Under the pieces are notes generated by a model. That model was not told where the DNA came from and searched no databases. It saw only the letters and a program-made list of their open reading frames with translations. The position numbers were made by a program, and so were the translations under genes. A stretch of 64,000 nt of DNA, from NCBI RefSeq assembly GCF_015024225.1, contig NZ_JACJGM010000017.1, positions 1 through 64,000 of the forward strand. The letters are read 5' to 3'. Positions 27,801 through 35,570 of this stretch are shown one piece after another. The first letter of the stretch is position 1; every line of letters starts with the position of its first letter. The DNA comes from Nocardioides lijunqiniae (lineage in GTDB: Bacteria > Actinomycetota > Actinomycetes > Propionibacteriales > Nocardioidaceae).

Positions 27801-29819
27801 CTCGGCGACCCCCGTGTCGATGACGGTGTTGGGCGCGACCGTGTCCACGCGGAACGTCCGCGTCGCCTCGGTCGGGTCCTCGACGCCACCGGCGCCGATG
27901 GCGTAGACGCGGAAGGTGTGCGAGCCCTGGGCCAGGTTCGTGAAGGTCTTGGGGTTCGTGCAGACCGCCCAGGGGCGGGAGTCGATCTGGCACCCGAACG
28001 AGCGGGCCGCGTCGGCCGGCACGCTCGCGAACGTGAACGTCGCCGTGGTGCTGGCGATCGTCGACCCCGCGACGGGCCCGGTCACGATCTCGGTGTCCGG
28101 CTCGGGGATGCGCTCGAGGGTGCCGTCGGCGACGGCCGTGCCGGCGCGGGGGACGACGACCGGGGTGGCGGTCGCGAACGTCGCGGCGTCGGCGTGGAAC
28201 TCGTCGGCGTAGGGGCCGGCGTTGCGGCAGTTGCGGTAGCCGACGACGTACGTGCCGGGCACGATGTCGCGGAAGCGGTAGGTGCCGTTGCTGCCTGTCA
28301 CGACGGGGTCCTGGGCGCGGGTCTCGTTCTGGTTCCACAGGTCCACGCAGATGTTGGGCAGCACGGCGCCGGCGTCGTTCCTGACCGTGCCGGTGACGTG
28401 CCCGCCGATGACCATGCTGGCGTCGATCACGGTCGGCCGGCCGGTGGTCACGGCGAACGTGTCGGCGTCGGCGGCGGTCTTGCTGTCGTACCACTCCTGG
28501 ATCGGGTAGCCCAGGCCGCAGTCGAGGAAGTCGATGATGAAGGTCTCGGGGATGACCTCGACCGAGTAGCGGCCGTCCCCGTCGGTGCGGACCTGCCAGG
28601 ACTGGAGCTGCCCGGCGACGGTCGCGGTCACGCAGATGTTGGCGAGCGGTGCGCCCTGGTCGTCGGTGACCCGGCCGGTGATGATCGCCGGGTCGTCGGG
28701 GAGCGAGACCTGGGCGTCGACGTCCTTCGTGCGGGTGCCCGCGACGACGGTGACGTCCTTGGCGAGGGCGTAGGTGGCGACGTCGTCGAAGAACTCGGGG
28801 AAGGCGCCGGAGCCGCAGTCGCCGAAGCCGACGCGGTAGGTGCCGGCCGCCAGGCCGTAGATGCGGTAGTCACCGAAGTCGTCGGTGACGATGCGGCCGG
28901 CGGAGGTGCCCTCGGCGGAGTAGGCGTCGACGCAGACGCCGGCGAGCCCGTTGCTGTTGCGGTCGACGACGCGTCCGGAGATCGAGCCCGACGAGCCGGC
29001 GGCGGCGAGCTGCGCGCCGATGGAGCCGGTCTGGGCGTCGGCGCGCACGCGGACGGAGGAGGCGTCGTCGTAGGTGGTCACGTCGTCGTAGAACTCGGTG
29101 ACGAAGGCGCCGGTGCCGCAGTCGCTGAACCGGACGCGGTAGTCGCCGACGGGCAGGTCGGCCAGGGTGTAGTAGCCGGTCCCGTCGGTGAGCGCCTGCC
29201 TCGCGGACTGACCCTCGGTGGCGTAGGCGTCGACGCAGATGCCGGAGAGCGGCTCGGCGGTGGCGTCGGTGACCTGGCCCCGGATGGCGCCGGTCGGCGG
29301 GCCGGCCGCGGCCACCGTGAGCGTGAACGCCCCACCGGAGCCGTTGTAGGAGTCGAGCGCGATGCGGTACGTCGTGCCCTGGGTCGCCTCGAACGTCGCG
29401 GCCCCCTGGAGTCCTGCGTCGCCGTCGTCGGCGGCGGCGACCGAGCTCAGGTCCCCGACCGCAGGCCCGGTGTAGACCCCCACGACCGTGTCGAAGCCGG
29501 TGCCGGCCGGGTCGACCGAGACGAAGCCGTTGGCCGCGGCGGTCCAGGAGAACCACACCGAGGCGCCGCCCGGGGCATCGGCGTGCGACGGCTCGTTGGG
29601 CTCCCTGGTCGCGTCGGTGCTGTCGCCGGTGACCGTGGCGGGCAGCGTGTCGAGGACCTGGGCGTCGGCGAAGTCGTCGTTGGTGGGTGCGGCGGCGGAG
29701 GCCGGGGCGGGCACGGCGGCGAGCCCCGCGATCGCGAGGAGGGGGCCGAGGGCCAGGGCGACCAGGCGGCCGCGGGCACGAGGGCGCGCGAGTACGCGGG
29801 CGGTGCGGTGAGGGAGCAT
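24894..29819 (-). CDS. Large secreted multidomain Ig-repeat protein
   Basis: 1641-aa exported protein. It has a signal peptide (about 1-43, ending PASAAAP), then a beta-sandwich domain beginning PTNDDFADAQVL of the pre-peptidase C-terminal type. Four carboxypeptidase-regulatory-like modules follow, each with a cysteine pair (for example GICVDAYATEG...FSDCGTGAF). Next come 11 tandem Ig-like modules of about 88 residues, with PDTTVDSGPADGA at the start and QCRVDEG.WADCTSP in the middle. A basic tail with TSGTVVIRDGRKI ends in KRARR. There is no sorting signal. The fold suggests an adhesin or surface-layer-like protein; this is inference. Its stop is 12 bp from the convergent YibE/F stop. Confidence 0.75.
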   Translation of the reverse strand: MLPHRTARVLARPRARGRLVALALGPLLAIAGLAAVPAPASAAAPTNDDFADAQVLDTLPATVTGDSTDATREPNEPSHADAPGGASVWFSWTAAANGFVSVDPAGTGFDTVVGVYTGPAVGDLSSVAAADDGDAGLQGAATFEATQGTTYRIALDSYNGSGGAFTLTVAAAGPPTGAIRGQVTDATAEPLSGICVDAYATEGQSARQALTDGTGYYTLADLPVGDYRVRFSDCGTGAFVTEFYDDVTTYDDASSVRVRADAQTGSIGAQLAAAGSSGSISGRVVDRNSNGLAGVCVDAYSAEGTSAGRIVTDDFGDYRIYGLAAGTYRVGFGDCGSGAFPEFFDDVATYALAKDVTVVAGTRTKDVDAQVSLPDDPAIITGRVTDDQGAPLANICVTATVAGQLQSWQVRTDGDGRYSVEVIPETFIIDFLDCGLGYPIQEWYDSKTAADADTFAVTTGRPTVIDASMVIGGHVTGTVRNDAGAVLPNICVDLWNQNETRAQDPVVTGSNGTYRFRDIVPGTYVVGYRNCRNAGPYADEFHADAATFATATPVVVPRAGTAVADGTLERIPEPDTEIVTGPVAGSTIASTTATFTFASVPADAARSFGCQIDSRPWAVCTNPKTFTNLAQGSHTFRVYAIGAGGVEDPTEATRTFRVDTVAPNTVIDTGVAEGATIATTTTSFTFRGTTTSDTAKIQCQLDDAAWADCTSPLALTGLGEGAHTVRFRAQDAVGNADATPATRSFRVDTLAPDTTVDSGPDDGATLATGAATYAFSGTAGDTAKLQCRVDEGAWADCTSPLVLSGQGEGEHTVRFRAQDAAGNADATPSVRTFTVDTTAPDTTVDSGPADGATLTTDEATFAFSGTTGDTAKLQCRVGEGAWADCTSPVTFSDLGEGDHTVAFRAQDRVGNVDATPATRSFTVDTTAPDTTVDSGPAEGAVLTADAATFTFSGTAGDTDTFQCRVDDGEWTVCASPLALTDLAEGEHTVRLRALDAAGNADATPVVRTFTVDTVAPETRVDSGPADGATLTTGAATFTFSGTAGDTDTFQCRVDDGEWADCTSPLALTGLVDGEHTVRFRAQDAAGNADATPSVRTFTVDTAAPDTTVDSGPAEGAVLTTRSATFTFAGTAGETALLQCRIDDGEWADCTSPATFAELADGQHTVRFRAQDAAGNADATPATRTFTVDTTAPDTTVDSGPADGAVIATGAATYTFSGSAGDTDALQCRVDDGDWASCTSPLALTGLADGGHTVRFRAQDAVGNADASPAVRTFTVDTTAPETTVDSGPADGTVVTTSSATYTFSGTAGDTDALQCRVDEGEWASCTSPLELNDLAQGDHTVRFRARDAAGNIDATPAVRTFTVDTGAPETTVDSGPADGAVLTTSSATFGFSGTAGDTAKLQCRLDEGDWAGCASPATFGDLAEGRHTVRFRAQDAAGNADATPAVRTFTVDTVAPDTVVDSGPAEGSVLKTRSATFGFSGTAGDTAALQCRVDARAWADCTSPATFGSLTDGAHTVAFRAVDAAGNVDASPATRTFRVQVPVVVTPPAATATQLSLTAPRSVKAGKKVTLKIKLTGVTSGTVVIRDGRKIVRTVVVKGKLVVKLKLKPGKHRLKVTYAGTTRAKPSASPVRVVVVKRARR
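25205..28105 (-). repeat. Eleven tandem ~264-bp Ig-module repeats
   Basis: DNA-level tandem array encoding the 11 Ig-like modules of the large secreted protein. The inner copies 3-10 are very similar, the first two and the last more diverged. Motifs such as GTGTCGACGGTGAACGTCCG recur about once per unit. It is a likely site of recombination and of assembly error in short-read data. Confidence 0.85.
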
Positions 29820-29870
29820 GGCTCGGACCGTAGTTAAGGAAGCCTCCTCGCGCGGGCCGAATGCCGAGAC

Positions 29871-29910
29871 GTGGCCGAGATCGGCCGCCCCCGTGGCCGG
29901 GATCGGCCAC
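29871..29910. promoter_or_regulatory. Tandem palindromic operator-like element
   Basis: GTGGCCGAGATCGGCC (29871-29886) and GTGGCCGGGATCGGCCAC (29893-29910) are two near-identical palindromic copies set 22 bp apart, about two helical turns. They lie 50-90 bp upstream of the large secreted-protein start and after the App1 stop. This spacing fits a cooperative regulator site, though a hairpin terminator for the App1-type gene is not positioned here because that gene reads in the same direction from the other side. Confidence 0.45.
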
Positions 29911-29942
29911 GCGTCAGGAGGCCAGGAGTCGCCGCTGAGGGA

Positions 29943-30965
29943 CTATCCCGAGCGCAGCAGCCCGCGGTCGTCGAGCGCGGCGCGCAGGCCGTCGCCGTCG
30001 GGGGCCCAGACGGCCGGGGTGCCCCCCTCGCTGGCGGCGTCGGTGAGGGGGTCCGGTCCGGTGGGCAGGCCGTGGCGCGCGAGCTGCTCGCCGACGCTGA
30101 GCTGGCGGATCGCGATGGCGTGCACCCGGTCGGGGTGGGCCTCGGCGGCCTCGGCGTAGATGGTCGGGTCGTGCTGGCCGTCGTCGCCGACCAGCAGCCA
30201 CCGCACCTGCGGCAGGTCGGCGAAGAGCCGCTCGAGCTGCGCGCGCTTGTGCGCCTGGCCGGAGCGGAACCAGCCCTCGGTCGTCGGTCCCCAGTCGGTG
30301 AGCAGCAGCGGACCCGGCGGGTAGCCGTGCCGCTCGAGGAAGTCGCCGAGCGCGCCGGCGGTGTTCCACGCGCCGGTGGAGAGGTAGACGACGGCCGCGT
30401 CGGGGTGGGCGTCCAGGATGCCGGCGTAGAGGTCGGCCATGCCGGGCACGGCCTTGCGGGCGCTCTCGCGGACGAGGAACGCGTTGCGGAAGGCCAGCAG
30501 CGGCTTCGGCAGCATGGTGACGATCACCGTGTCGTCGACGTCGCTGACCATCCCGAACGTCGTGCCCTCGCCGACGATGCGCAGCCGCGCGGCCACGGGC
30601 GGGTCGTCGCCGACCGACAGCTCCGCGCTCGCCCACCCCGGCTCGAGGTCGCAGGGCAGCCGGGCGTCGATGTAGCCGTCGCGACTGCTCGTCACGACGT
30701 GCGTCGCGCCGCCGACACGCACCGTCACCTCGATGCCGTCGGCCGAGACGCTCGTGAAGCGCCGCCATCCCCGCCGCTCGGGTCGGGCCTCGCGCGGGGT
30801 GCGCGGCGGCGCCAGGAGCACCCGGGCCAGGACCCGGACCCAGCCGGCTCCGCCGTAGCCGACGTACGGCGTCAGGTGCGGCGCCCAGCCGCGCGCGACG
30901 AGCCGCTCCTCGAGGAGCCCGTGCACGCGGTCCTCGATCCGGGCGGCGCGGTGGGTCGGGCTCAT
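29943..30965 (-). CDS. App1-family phosphatase (DUF2183)
   Basis: 340-aa protein whose C-terminal half is the APP1 catalytic domain, HAD-like. GMVSDVDDTVIVTMLPKPL gives the DxDxT nucleophile motif, with VVYLSTGAWNTAGALGDFL and LLVGDDGQHDPTIYAEAA as the further HAD motifs. Yeast App1 is a phosphatidate phosphatase; the bacterial substrate is unknown. The N-terminal half (about 1-140) has no recognised motif. It lies upstream of, and reads in the same direction as, the large secreted-protein gene, 123 bp away. Confidence 0.85.
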   Translation of the reverse strand: MSPTHRAARIEDRVHGLLEERLVARGWAPHLTPYVGYGGAGWVRVLARVLLAPPRTPREARPERRGWRRFTSVSADGIEVTVRVGGATHVVTSSRDGYIDARLPCDLEPGWASAELSVGDDPPVAARLRIVGEGTTFGMVSDVDDTVIVTMLPKPLLAFRNAFLVRESARKAVPGMADLYAGILDAHPDAAVVYLSTGAWNTAGALGDFLERHGYPPGPLLLTDWGPTTEGWFRSGQAHKRAQLERLFADLPQVRWLLVGDDGQHDPTIYAEAAEAHPDRVHAIAIRQLSVGEQLARHGLPTGPDPLTDAASEGGTPAVWAPDGDGLRAALDDRGLLRSG

Positions 30966-31080
30966 GCCGGGAACCTACCGCCGCGGCCAGCCTCGGCGGG
31001 CGCGGCGGGCGCGGCGGGTGCAGCGGGTGCTCGGCCGGGAGTGCGCCCGGCAGCATCAGCCCTAGTGGCAGACTGCCCCG

Positions 31081-32049
31081 GTGAGAATCTGGGGTGGCAC
31101 GGCGCTCCTCGCCGCGGCGCTGGCGGTGGGCGGGTGCTCGGTCGAAGAGCCGGAGCCCGTGCCGGCGCCCCCGCTGCCGACCTCGACAGTCGCTCTCCCA
31201 CAGGCCTTCGACCCCGAGCTGGCCCCTGCTCTCGCGGCGCTGACCCTCGTGCCCGCCGACGCCACGACCCTGACCGTCACGGACTTCGACCAGGTCCGGC
31301 TGCAGCTCGGCGAGCCCCTGCTGACGAGCGCGTCACCGCCGGCGGCGCGCGCGGCGTTCTGGCGGCGGGCCGAGGCACGGGCGCCGCTGCTGTCGACCGG
31401 CCGGCTGCGCCCGGTCGACGCACGGCTGCTGCGCGACTACGGCTTCACCCAGGACGACGTCGCGTGGGAGGCCGGCTTCTCCGGCCCGTCCGGGCAGGGC
31501 TGGGTGGCCCGGCTCCGCGACGACCTGGACCTGACCGGCGTACGGCGCGCGGTCGGCGACGGCGTCGGACCGCTCGCCGGCGCCGAGCTGGACGAGGAGA
31601 CCCGGCTGGTCTCGGTGGGTGCCGCGCCCGACGCGGCCTCGTCGTGGGCGCAGGACGACGAGCTGGGCGACCTGGTCGCCGGCGCCGCCGCCGGCGCGAC
31701 GTACGTCGAGCGCGCCTGCGTCCCGGCCGAGACCGCCCTCGGCGCCGACGCAGCGATAGCGGCGACGGGAGGCGCGACGGAGGCGGAGCTCGACGACCTC
31801 GAGACCTGGTCGGTGTCCTTCGGCGGCTCGCTGGCCACGGTGCGGCTCGGCCCGTCGCGCGACGACGTCTTCGACCGGCTGCGGGTCTCCGAGGCGCTGC
31901 CGAGCACCGGCCCGGCGCTCGCGCGCGGCTTCACGCAGGGCGTGGCCGACCCCGTGGGCGGGCGGATCGGCTTCGCCATGGCCGATCCCGCGGTCGCGGC
32001 GCGACTCACGCTGCAGCGACGCCTGCCGTTCGCGGCCTGCGCGCCGTAG
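31081..32049 (+). CDS. Putative lipoprotein
   Basis: 322-aa protein with a lipoprotein signal: short basic start, LLAAALAVGG, then the lipobox cysteine (VGGC). A proline-rich linker follows (EEPEPVPAPPLPTS) and then a domain I do not recognise. It may bind a ligand outside the membrane. GTG start. Convergent with the transglutaminase-like gene, with only 3 bp between the stops. It could monitor the envelope, but this is not shown by any motif. Confidence 0.7.
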   Translation: MRIWGGTALLAAALAVGGCSVEEPEPVPAPPLPTSTVALPQAFDPELAPALAALTLVPADATTLTVTDFDQVRLQLGEPLLTSASPPAARAAFWRRAEARAPLLSTGRLRPVDARLLRDYGFTQDDVAWEAGFSGPSGQGWVARLRDDLDLTGVRRAVGDGVGPLAGAELDEETRLVSVGAAPDAASSWAQDDELGDLVAGAAAGATYVERACVPAETALGADAAIAATGGATEAELDDLETWSVSFGGSLATVRLGPSRDDVFDRLRVSEALPSTGPALARGFTQGVADPVGGRIGFAMADPAVAARLTLQRRLPFAACAP

Positions 32050-32052
32050 CTC

Positions 32053-34359
32053 TCACACCGAGTCGTCGGGCGGCGGAGGCGGCCGCAGCGACGCCGGGCT
32101 GAAGACCGCCCAGACGCGGCGGCGCAGGGGGACGTCGGCGGCGAGGCCGGAGCGCCGGTCGCGCACGAGCGCCCAGAACGCCGCCGCGTCGGCCGGCGCG
32201 GGCTCGTCGGCGCCGAAGATCCGCGCGTCGGCCTCGCCGGCCAGCGTCAGCAGGGCGCCCGCATCGCCGTCGCCGTCGCCCCGATCGCCGTCGGAGGCCG
32301 CCATCGCCCGCGCCTCCGCGGGGCGGGTCAGTCCGCCCGGCACGGGCGTGCCCAGGTCGCGGGCGCGGTCGACGAGCTCGCGCCACGCGCCGGCGTAGCG
32401 CGCGGTGACCGCTCGCGCGGCGAGACGGCGCCGCCGGCGCACCAGCTTGGCCAGGGGGATCGCCGCCACGAGCAGCACGAGCAGGGCCAGCAGCACCAGT
32501 CGCCACGGCACACCGGAGGAGGCGTCGGCCTCCGCGTCCTCCGAGGGCTCGTCGACCTGCGGCTCCTCGGCCTCGGGCTCCTCGCCCGGCTCCGGGGCCG
32601 GTGGCTCGAACGGCGGGAAGGAGCGCGGCTCGGGCTCCGGGGACCCGCGGTCGGGCGGCTTGCGACCCATGAAGGTCTCGGTCGGCAGCGTGCGCCAGCT
32701 GCCGTTCTCGATCCGGATCTCCACCCACGCCTGGACGTCCTTGCCGCGCACGGTGCCCGACTTCGGCACGACGGCGCCGACGACGACCCGGGCCGGGATG
32801 CCGAGCCGGGTCGCGAGCAGGGCCATCGCGGAGGCGTACTGCTCGTCGTCGCCGACCGTCGGGACGCCGAGCACGAAGCCGTCGCCCAGCCGCTGCTCGC
32901 CGTGCCCGGGGCGGTAGACCGACTCCCACGGCTCGGTGCCGGAGCTGTAGCGCCCGACCTCCTTGAGCCGGGCGGCGACCTGGAAGAGCGCCTGCATCGG
33001 GTACTTCGCGCCCGCGGCCCACGACTCGACGGCCGGCTGGAGGAACGCCGCGCGGTCGTAGAGGTCGGTGTCGAGCTCGTCGGAGGGCGACATCCGTTGC
33101 TTGAGGAGGCCGCCGGTCAGCCCGCTCGTGAACAGGTAGGCGTCGCCCTTCTCGAGGCGGTCGTCCATGACCGCGGTCTGCGTGGCGGGGTTGTAGCGCA
33201 GGTGCGACTGGGCGTCCGGGCGCGCCGAGCCCAGGAACTGGAAGGAGCGCAGCGCCCCGATCGTCGGCACCCAGGGCTGGGTGTACCTGGGCGTCGGACG
33301 CACGGTGATCTTGCGCTCCTTGCCCGACGAGGGGTTCTCGATCGTGGAGGAGAGCCGCAGGAAGCGGTCGTCCTGCCGCGTCGGGTCGGTGTCGTTGTCG
33401 GCCTGCCAGCTGGAGCCGTCGTAGGTGTCGAGAGCCGCCAGGCGCAGCCGCGCGCCGGCCGGGGCCCCCTCGACGACGAACAGCTTGGACTCGAAGACGT
33501 TGCCCTCGGTCCGCCCCTGCTGGCGGGTGTAGTCGCGGAACTCGTCGAGCGGAGTCGACAGCTTCTGCACCTGGTACGGCGCGAGGCTGCGGCTGAGCAG
33601 CAGCCGCTCTCCCGGCGGCGAGGTGCTCGCCAGCAGCCCGGCGACCAGGGCCACCACGACGACCAGCGCGACGCTGCCCACCAGGCGCCAGCCCCGGGCC
33701 GGGTCGCGACCGTGGGCCGCCTCGTCGATGCGCAGGCCGCGCAGGCGCATCCACAGCATCGCCAGCGTGCCGTAGCCGACGCCCTGCAGCAGCACCGAGA
33801 CCGGCTCCGGCTGCGCCAGCAGCAGCACCGCGCCGAGCATCAGCGTCGGCGGCACCAGCGGCGTCGCCGCCCGGCGGCTGCGCAGGGCCAGCGCGGCGCC
33901 CACCCCGGCGGAGGTGAGGCTGAGCAGCACCGGCGCGATCAGCACCGCTCCGGAGGCGTCGATCGGCGGATGGGTGCCGAGCAGGATCGACCAGCCCTCG
34001 GAGTTGGCGCGCACGCCCGACTCCAGCGTGCGCAGGCCGTCGAGGCGCAGGGTGCCGTCGACGATGGGCCCCGACACCAGGTAGTAGCCGACCAGCAGCA
34101 CCAGCGTCACGATCTCCACGCCGCCGCGGGCCGAGACCACCGCCATCGCGACGACGATCCCGGTCAGGGCCGCCAGCCCGCCGGCGATCCACCAGCCGGG
34201 TCCGCGGAAGGTCGACTCCCAGCCCACCAGCGCGATGGCGGTGAGGCCGAAGACCAGCAGCAGGTCCCAGACGTGGAAGGACTGCACCGCCGGCTCGCGC
34301 GGACCGCGCGGGGGCCGGGGCGCTGGCCGCAGGTGCGGCGTCAGGTCGGGGGCGCTCAC
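32053..34359 (-). CDS. TgpA-like transglutaminase-fold membrane protein, triad apparently lost
   Basis: 768-aa protein with an N-terminal bundle of about six membrane helices (from SFHVWDLLLVFGLTAIALVGW), a large extracytoplasmic region containing a transglutaminase-like core, an E/P-rich linker, a further helix (WRLVLLALLVLLVAAIPLAKLV) and a cytoplasmic DUF4129-like tail. In the core, active homologues have G-x-C-x-x-[FY]-A; here it is GDDEQYASAMALL. HAWVEV is QAWVEI, and the Asp of FDPT is missing (WRTLPTETF). The Cys, His and Asp positions thus all differ, suggesting a non-catalytic binding role. GTG start overlapping the DUF58 stop. Confidence 0.85.
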   Translation of the reverse strand: MSAPDLTPHLRPAPRPPRGPREPAVQSFHVWDLLLVFGLTAIALVGWESTFRGPGWWIAGGLAALTGIVVAMAVVSARGGVEIVTLVLLVGYYLVSGPIVDGTLRLDGLRTLESGVRANSEGWSILLGTHPPIDASGAVLIAPVLLSLTSAGVGAALALRSRRAATPLVPPTLMLGAVLLLAQPEPVSVLLQGVGYGTLAMLWMRLRGLRIDEAAHGRDPARGWRLVGSVALVVVVALVAGLLASTSPPGERLLLSRSLAPYQVQKLSTPLDEFRDYTRQQGRTEGNVFESKLFVVEGAPAGARLRLAALDTYDGSSWQADNDTDPTRQDDRFLRLSSTIENPSSGKERKITVRPTPRYTQPWVPTIGALRSFQFLGSARPDAQSHLRYNPATQTAVMDDRLEKGDAYLFTSGLTGGLLKQRMSPSDELDTDLYDRAAFLQPAVESWAAGAKYPMQALFQVAARLKEVGRYSSGTEPWESVYRPGHGEQRLGDGFVLGVPTVGDDEQYASAMALLATRLGIPARVVVGAVVPKSGTVRGKDVQAWVEIRIENGSWRTLPTETFMGRKPPDRGSPEPEPRSFPPFEPPAPEPGEEPEAEEPQVDEPSEDAEADASSGVPWRLVLLALLVLLVAAIPLAKLVRRRRRLAARAVTARYAGAWRELVDRARDLGTPVPGGLTRPAEARAMAASDGDRGDGDGDAGALLTLAGEADARIFGADEPAPADAAAFWALVRDRRSGLAADVPLRRRVWAVFSPASLRPPPPPDDSV

Positions 34360-35561
34360 AGCACGATCCCGCGCACGTGGGCCGCCAGGAGCCCGGGCAG
34401 CCGCTCGAGCCGGTCGACCGTGATCAGCTGCGGAGCCTGGGCGCCGGTCTCGTCGGGGTCGGCGTCCAGGTCGGCACGGAAGCCGAGGAAGCGCACGTCG
34501 TCGGCGAACGCCGCGCGCACGTCGGCGAGCAGCCCGAGGTCCAGCCGGCTGCCGGAGACGACGATGAGCTGGCTGGCGTCGGGGGCGAGGTGCGCGGCCG
34601 TGCGCGCCGAGACGACGAGGTCGCCGGCGGCGAGCTCGGAGTAGCAGAACGCGTCGAGGACGTGGTGGGCCGCGCCGGAGAGCTGCTGGGGCCCGCAGAC
34701 CAGGCTCAGGTCGAACTCGTCGAGCGCCACCCGCATCACCACCGACGCGGCGATCTGCAGCGCCAGCTCGAAGTCCTCGGGATCGGCGTAGGCCGCGCGG
34801 CTGTCGTCGACCAGCACGACCACGTGGCTGCGGCGGGTGTCGTGGTACTGACGCACGTAGAGGCGTCCGGCCCGGGCCGACGAGCGCCAGTGCACGTGGC
34901 GCAGGTCGTCGCCGCGCACGTACTCGCGCAGCGCGTGGAAGGCCAGGTCGCTCATCGAGACCTGGTCGCTGGGGGTGCCCTCGAGGTCCTTCACCGAGCC
35001 GGGCCCCAGCCCCTCGACCGACACCATCCGCGGCCGCACGAGCAGCTCGGCGGCGCTCGACCAGGCGGCCTGGCGCTGGAAGAACCCCAACGGGTCCGTA
35101 CGGCGGGCGCCGGCGGGCCCGACGCGGAGCACGCCGCGGCGTACGGCCGGGACCTCGAACTGCTCGACCACCGGCTGGTTGCGCCGCAGCACCGGCATCC
35201 GCACGTGCACCCGCTGGGCGCCGCGGCGGTCGTCGCGCTCGGCGTCGAGCGGAACGCTGACCAGTGGGTGGTAGAGCGGGGTCAGCCGCAGGTTGGTGAC
35301 CTGCAGCTCCCCGAGGCCGGTCTCCCCGGCGATCGTGTGGGCCGGGCGCAGCTCGAGGCGGGCCCGCACCCGCGTGGGCAGCGCGAAGAGCAGCAGCGCC
35401 ACGAGCACCAGCAGGCCGCACATCACCGCGATCAGGCGGAACTCCTCGTAGCCGGCCTCCGCGGCGACGACGGTGCTGACCAGCCCCAGCAGGATCACGG
35501 CGCGACCGGCCGGAGTGGTGCTCGCGAGCGCGAGGCGCGCCAGGCGGCGCAGGGCGGGCAC
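34356..35561 (-). CDS. DUF58 domain protein (MoxR-associated, VWA-like)
   Basis: 401-aa membrane-anchored protein. Two N-terminal helices (AVILLGLVSTVVAAE and LIAVMCGLLVLVALLLFALP) precede a beta-rich part, then the DUF58 block LREYVRGDDLRHVHWRSSARAGRLYVRQYHDTRRSHVVVLVDDS. This family pairs with MoxR AAA+ ATPases and transglutaminase-like proteins, as here. The three genes probably form one envelope-related chaperone-like system. GTG start; overlaps the transglutaminase gene by 4 bp and lies 9 bp from moxR. Confidence 0.9.
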   Translation of the reverse strand: MPALRRLARLALASTTPAGRAVILLGLVSTVVAAEAGYEEFRLIAVMCGLLVLVALLLFALPTRVRARLELRPAHTIAGETGLGELQVTNLRLTPLYHPLVSVPLDAERDDRRGAQRVHVRMPVLRRNQPVVEQFEVPAVRRGVLRVGPAGARRTDPLGFFQRQAAWSSAAELLVRPRMVSVEGLGPGSVKDLEGTPSDQVSMSDLAFHALREYVRGDDLRHVHWRSSARAGRLYVRQYHDTRRSHVVVLVDDSRAAYADPEDFELALQIAASVVMRVALDEFDLSLVCGPQQLSGAAHHVLDAFCYSELAAGDLVVSARTAAHLAPDASQLIVVSGSRLDLGLLADVRAAFADDVRFLGFRADLDADPDETGAQAPQLITVDRLERLPGLLAAHVRGIVL

Positions 35562-35570
35562 GGTGGTGGG

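Noticed and set aside
24984..29837. 1617-aa open frame on the plus strand opposite the giant secreted protein
   Set aside because: Its periodicity simply reflects the repeats of the real gene, and its composition (G/R/V/A) is that of an antisense shadow.
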